Of a stretch of 64,000 nt of DNA, positions 62,761 through 64,000 are shown in pieces (position 1 is the stretch's first letter; every line of letters begins with the position of its first letter). The translations under genes were made by a program, and so were the position numbers. Location of the stretch: NCBI GenBank assembly GCA_038316335.1, contig JBBQAM010000001.1, forward strand, positions 124,001-188,000, given 5' to 3'. Below the pieces are notes generated by a model that was given only the letters and a program-made list of their open reading frames with translations, was not told the origin of the DNA and made no database searches. The stretch comes from JALHST01 sp038316335 (GTDB lineage Bacteria; Bacteroidota; Bacteroidia; Flavobacteriales; Flavobacteriaceae).

Positions 62761-62903
62761 GTCCGATTATTGGTTCTTTATAAATTAAAAAATAGTTAAA
62801 ATCCCTGTAAAACAGTTACTTATATATTTTATAGATTCATATAAAACCATATGATACGTTGTTTTGAGTGCAAATTGAGTGCAAATTTTTGTATCTTCAA
62901 AAT

Positions 62904-64000
62904 ATGAAAACGAATATTACACTCTCGATTGATACAAGGCGTAAGCGAAAAGATGGAATGTGTCCGATTATTTTTAGATTGAGCCATCATCGAAAGACTA
63001 TTACAATAGCAACAGGTTTTGCTGTTCCACCAGATTATTGGAACGAAAAGAATCGTGAAATCAAAAGAAACTATAATGGAGTTTCATCGGTTCCCCGTCT
63101 AAATAATCTATTGACGAAGAAGAAAACCGACCTACGGGATGGTATTAATTTATTGGAAGAGAATTCGAGTTTAGAAGCTTTAAGTATAACGGATCTAAAA
63201 AATATTCTTACCAAGTCTAACAAATCAATTTTGTTTTTTGAGTACGCGCAACAATTAATAGATGAGATGGAAGAGGCCAAGCGTTTTGGAAATGCTAGAG
63301 CATATAAAAGTGCAATGGGAGCGCTAAAGAAATTTAATAGGAAGGAAAAACTTAGGTTTGAGGAAATATCCTACACTTATTTAAAGCGTTTTGAAACGGC
63401 CCATTTTAAAAAAGGGAATAGTTTAAATGGTTTGTCAATGTATATGAGGACTATCAGAGCTATTTATAACAAAGCAATTCATCAAGGAATGGTGTCGGCG
63501 GACTATTATCCTTTTAAAAAATACAAGATAAAATCACAGGCAACTGCAAAGCGCGCAATTAGTAAAGATAAAGTCAAAAGAATTCTTGATTTGGAGTTAG
63601 AATTGGGCAATCCGTTATTTCATGCTCGAAATTATTTTTTATGCTCTTACTTAATGAATGGTATATCATTTATAGATATGGCTTATTTAAAAGTCGGTTC
63701 TATTATAGACGGTCGAATTCAATATTCTAGGCAAAAAACTGCGAGGCCATATGACATTAAAGTAACAAAGCAATTGTCATCTATTTTAAACTACTATTTA
63801 GAAGGTAAGTCTAAAGAGAGTTTTATTTTTCCAATAATCCGTAGAGAGCTTATCAAAGAACAATATCATGATGTACAATGGGAAAGGAAGCGATACAATA
63901 AACGCTTAAGAGAGATTGCTACCCTTTGTGAGATTGAAGAACGACTGACAAGTTATGTTAGCCGACATTCAATGGCAACAAATTTAATACTGGATGATGT
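62904..64000 (+). CDS. site-specific tyrosine recombinase (integrase), 3' end outside window
   Basis: At least 365 residues are open to the window edge. An Arm-DNA-binding region (1-100), a core-binding SAM-like domain (about 110-215) and the catalytic domain (from about 225) follow the Bacteroidota integrase pattern. The first catalytic Arg box reads YLMNGISFIDMAYL, with Asn252 where family members have Arg. The QKT Lys and YVSRHS (Arg-His) are kept. IntDOT of CTnDOT also lacks this first Arg. The gene lies 144 bp from attL and is AT-rich compared with the chromosome. Confidence 0.9.
   Translation, partial: MKTNITLSIDTRRKRKDGMCPIIFRLSHHRKTITIATGFAVPPDYWNEKNREIKRNYNGVSSVPRLNNLLTKKKTDLRDGINLLEENSSLEALSITDLKNILTKSNKSILFFEYAQQLIDEMEEAKRFGNARAYKSAMGALKKFNRKEKLRFEEISYTYLKRFETAHFKKGNSLNGLSMYMRTIRAIYNKAIHQGMVSADYYPFKKYKIKSQATAKRAISKDKVKRILDLELELGNPLFHARNYFLCSYLMNGISFIDMAYLKVGSIIDGRIQYSRQKTARPYDIKVTKQLSSILNYYLEGKSKESFIFPIIRRELIKEQYHDVQWERKRYNKRLREIATLCEIEERLTSYVSRHSMATNLILDD

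Noticed and set aside
62611..62799. 62-codon open frame
   Set aside because: It runs through the tRNA-Arg fragment and terminator, so it is not a gene.
1..64000. CRISPR arrays, rRNA operons, toxin-antitoxin pairs, retrons or phage structural genes
   Set aside because: None was recognised on either strand by reading the sequence and the translations.

Overview
The window comes from a marine-type member of the Bacteroidota, most likely the Flavobacteriaceae. The evidence is Bacteroidota-type promoters (TAnnTTTG -7 boxes), start sites without consistent Shine-Dalgarno sequences, MKK-type lipoprotein and secretion signals, secreted esterases, GH3 and sulfatase enzymes, a short-Q-loop cydAB, and an IntDOT-like tyrosine recombinase. 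No rRNA, complete tRNA, CRISPR array or recognisable IS element was seen.

Layout. (1) 1-2224: a DUF1501 protein, cut by the window edge, and a membrane cytochrome/LRR protein. (2) 2448-14966: a stress block with a pair of paralogous helical proteins, a beta-CASP MBL nuclease in operon with an ATP-cone/PD-(D/E)XK protein, five two-domain universal stress proteins, a thioredoxin, a response regulator fused to a Crp/Fnr output, a CbpA/CbpM-type co-chaperone pair, an HMA-like protein without its metal site, and a TerB-like protein. (3) 15075-26939: a sulfide-handling block with TauE, a CstB-like persulfide dioxygenase/rhodanese, 1-Cys peroxiredoxin, rhodanese, HMA protein, DUF3365 cytochrome, a type II sulfide:quinone reductase, cydAB, a second SQR-like flavoprotein and DUF6132. 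(4) 27074-33292: a TolC/MFP/RND efflux operon ending in a PII-like and a DUF2892 protein. (5) 33315-42215: a Usp, an HlyD/ABC exporter, a LytS/LytTR system, a secreted repeat protein, YceI and a haem-binding protein. (6) 42398-56402: a secreted carbohydrate/ester degradation region with GH3, two type-B esterases, a TIM-barrel epimerase, a NUDIX-like regulator, DUF1593, dienelactone hydrolase, a GH63-like enzyme and fasciclin. (7) 56584-62113: cupin, thrombospondin-3-repeat surface protein and sulfatase, between decayed copies of a tRNA-Arg 3' end. (8) 62717-64000: a tRNA-Arg(UCU) 3' fragment acting as attL, followed by the integrase of an integrated element that runs off the window.

The main result is regulatory. 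Two palindrome families with Crp/Fnr (5-4-5) architecture sit in front of blocks 2-5. GTAAC-N4-GTTAC precedes TauE, CstB-like, SQR, the second SQR and the TolC/RND operon. ATGAY-N4-RTCAT precedes the paralogous helical pair, the Usp genes, thioredoxin, CbpA, the HMA-like protein and the HlyD/ABC exporter. In nearly every case a -7-like box starts about 29-30 bp from the palindrome centre, the geometry of class II activation near -41.5. The two families therefore define two adjacent regulons: a sulfide/efflux regulon, and a stress regulon whose probable activator, the response-regulator/CRP fusion, is encoded in the window.
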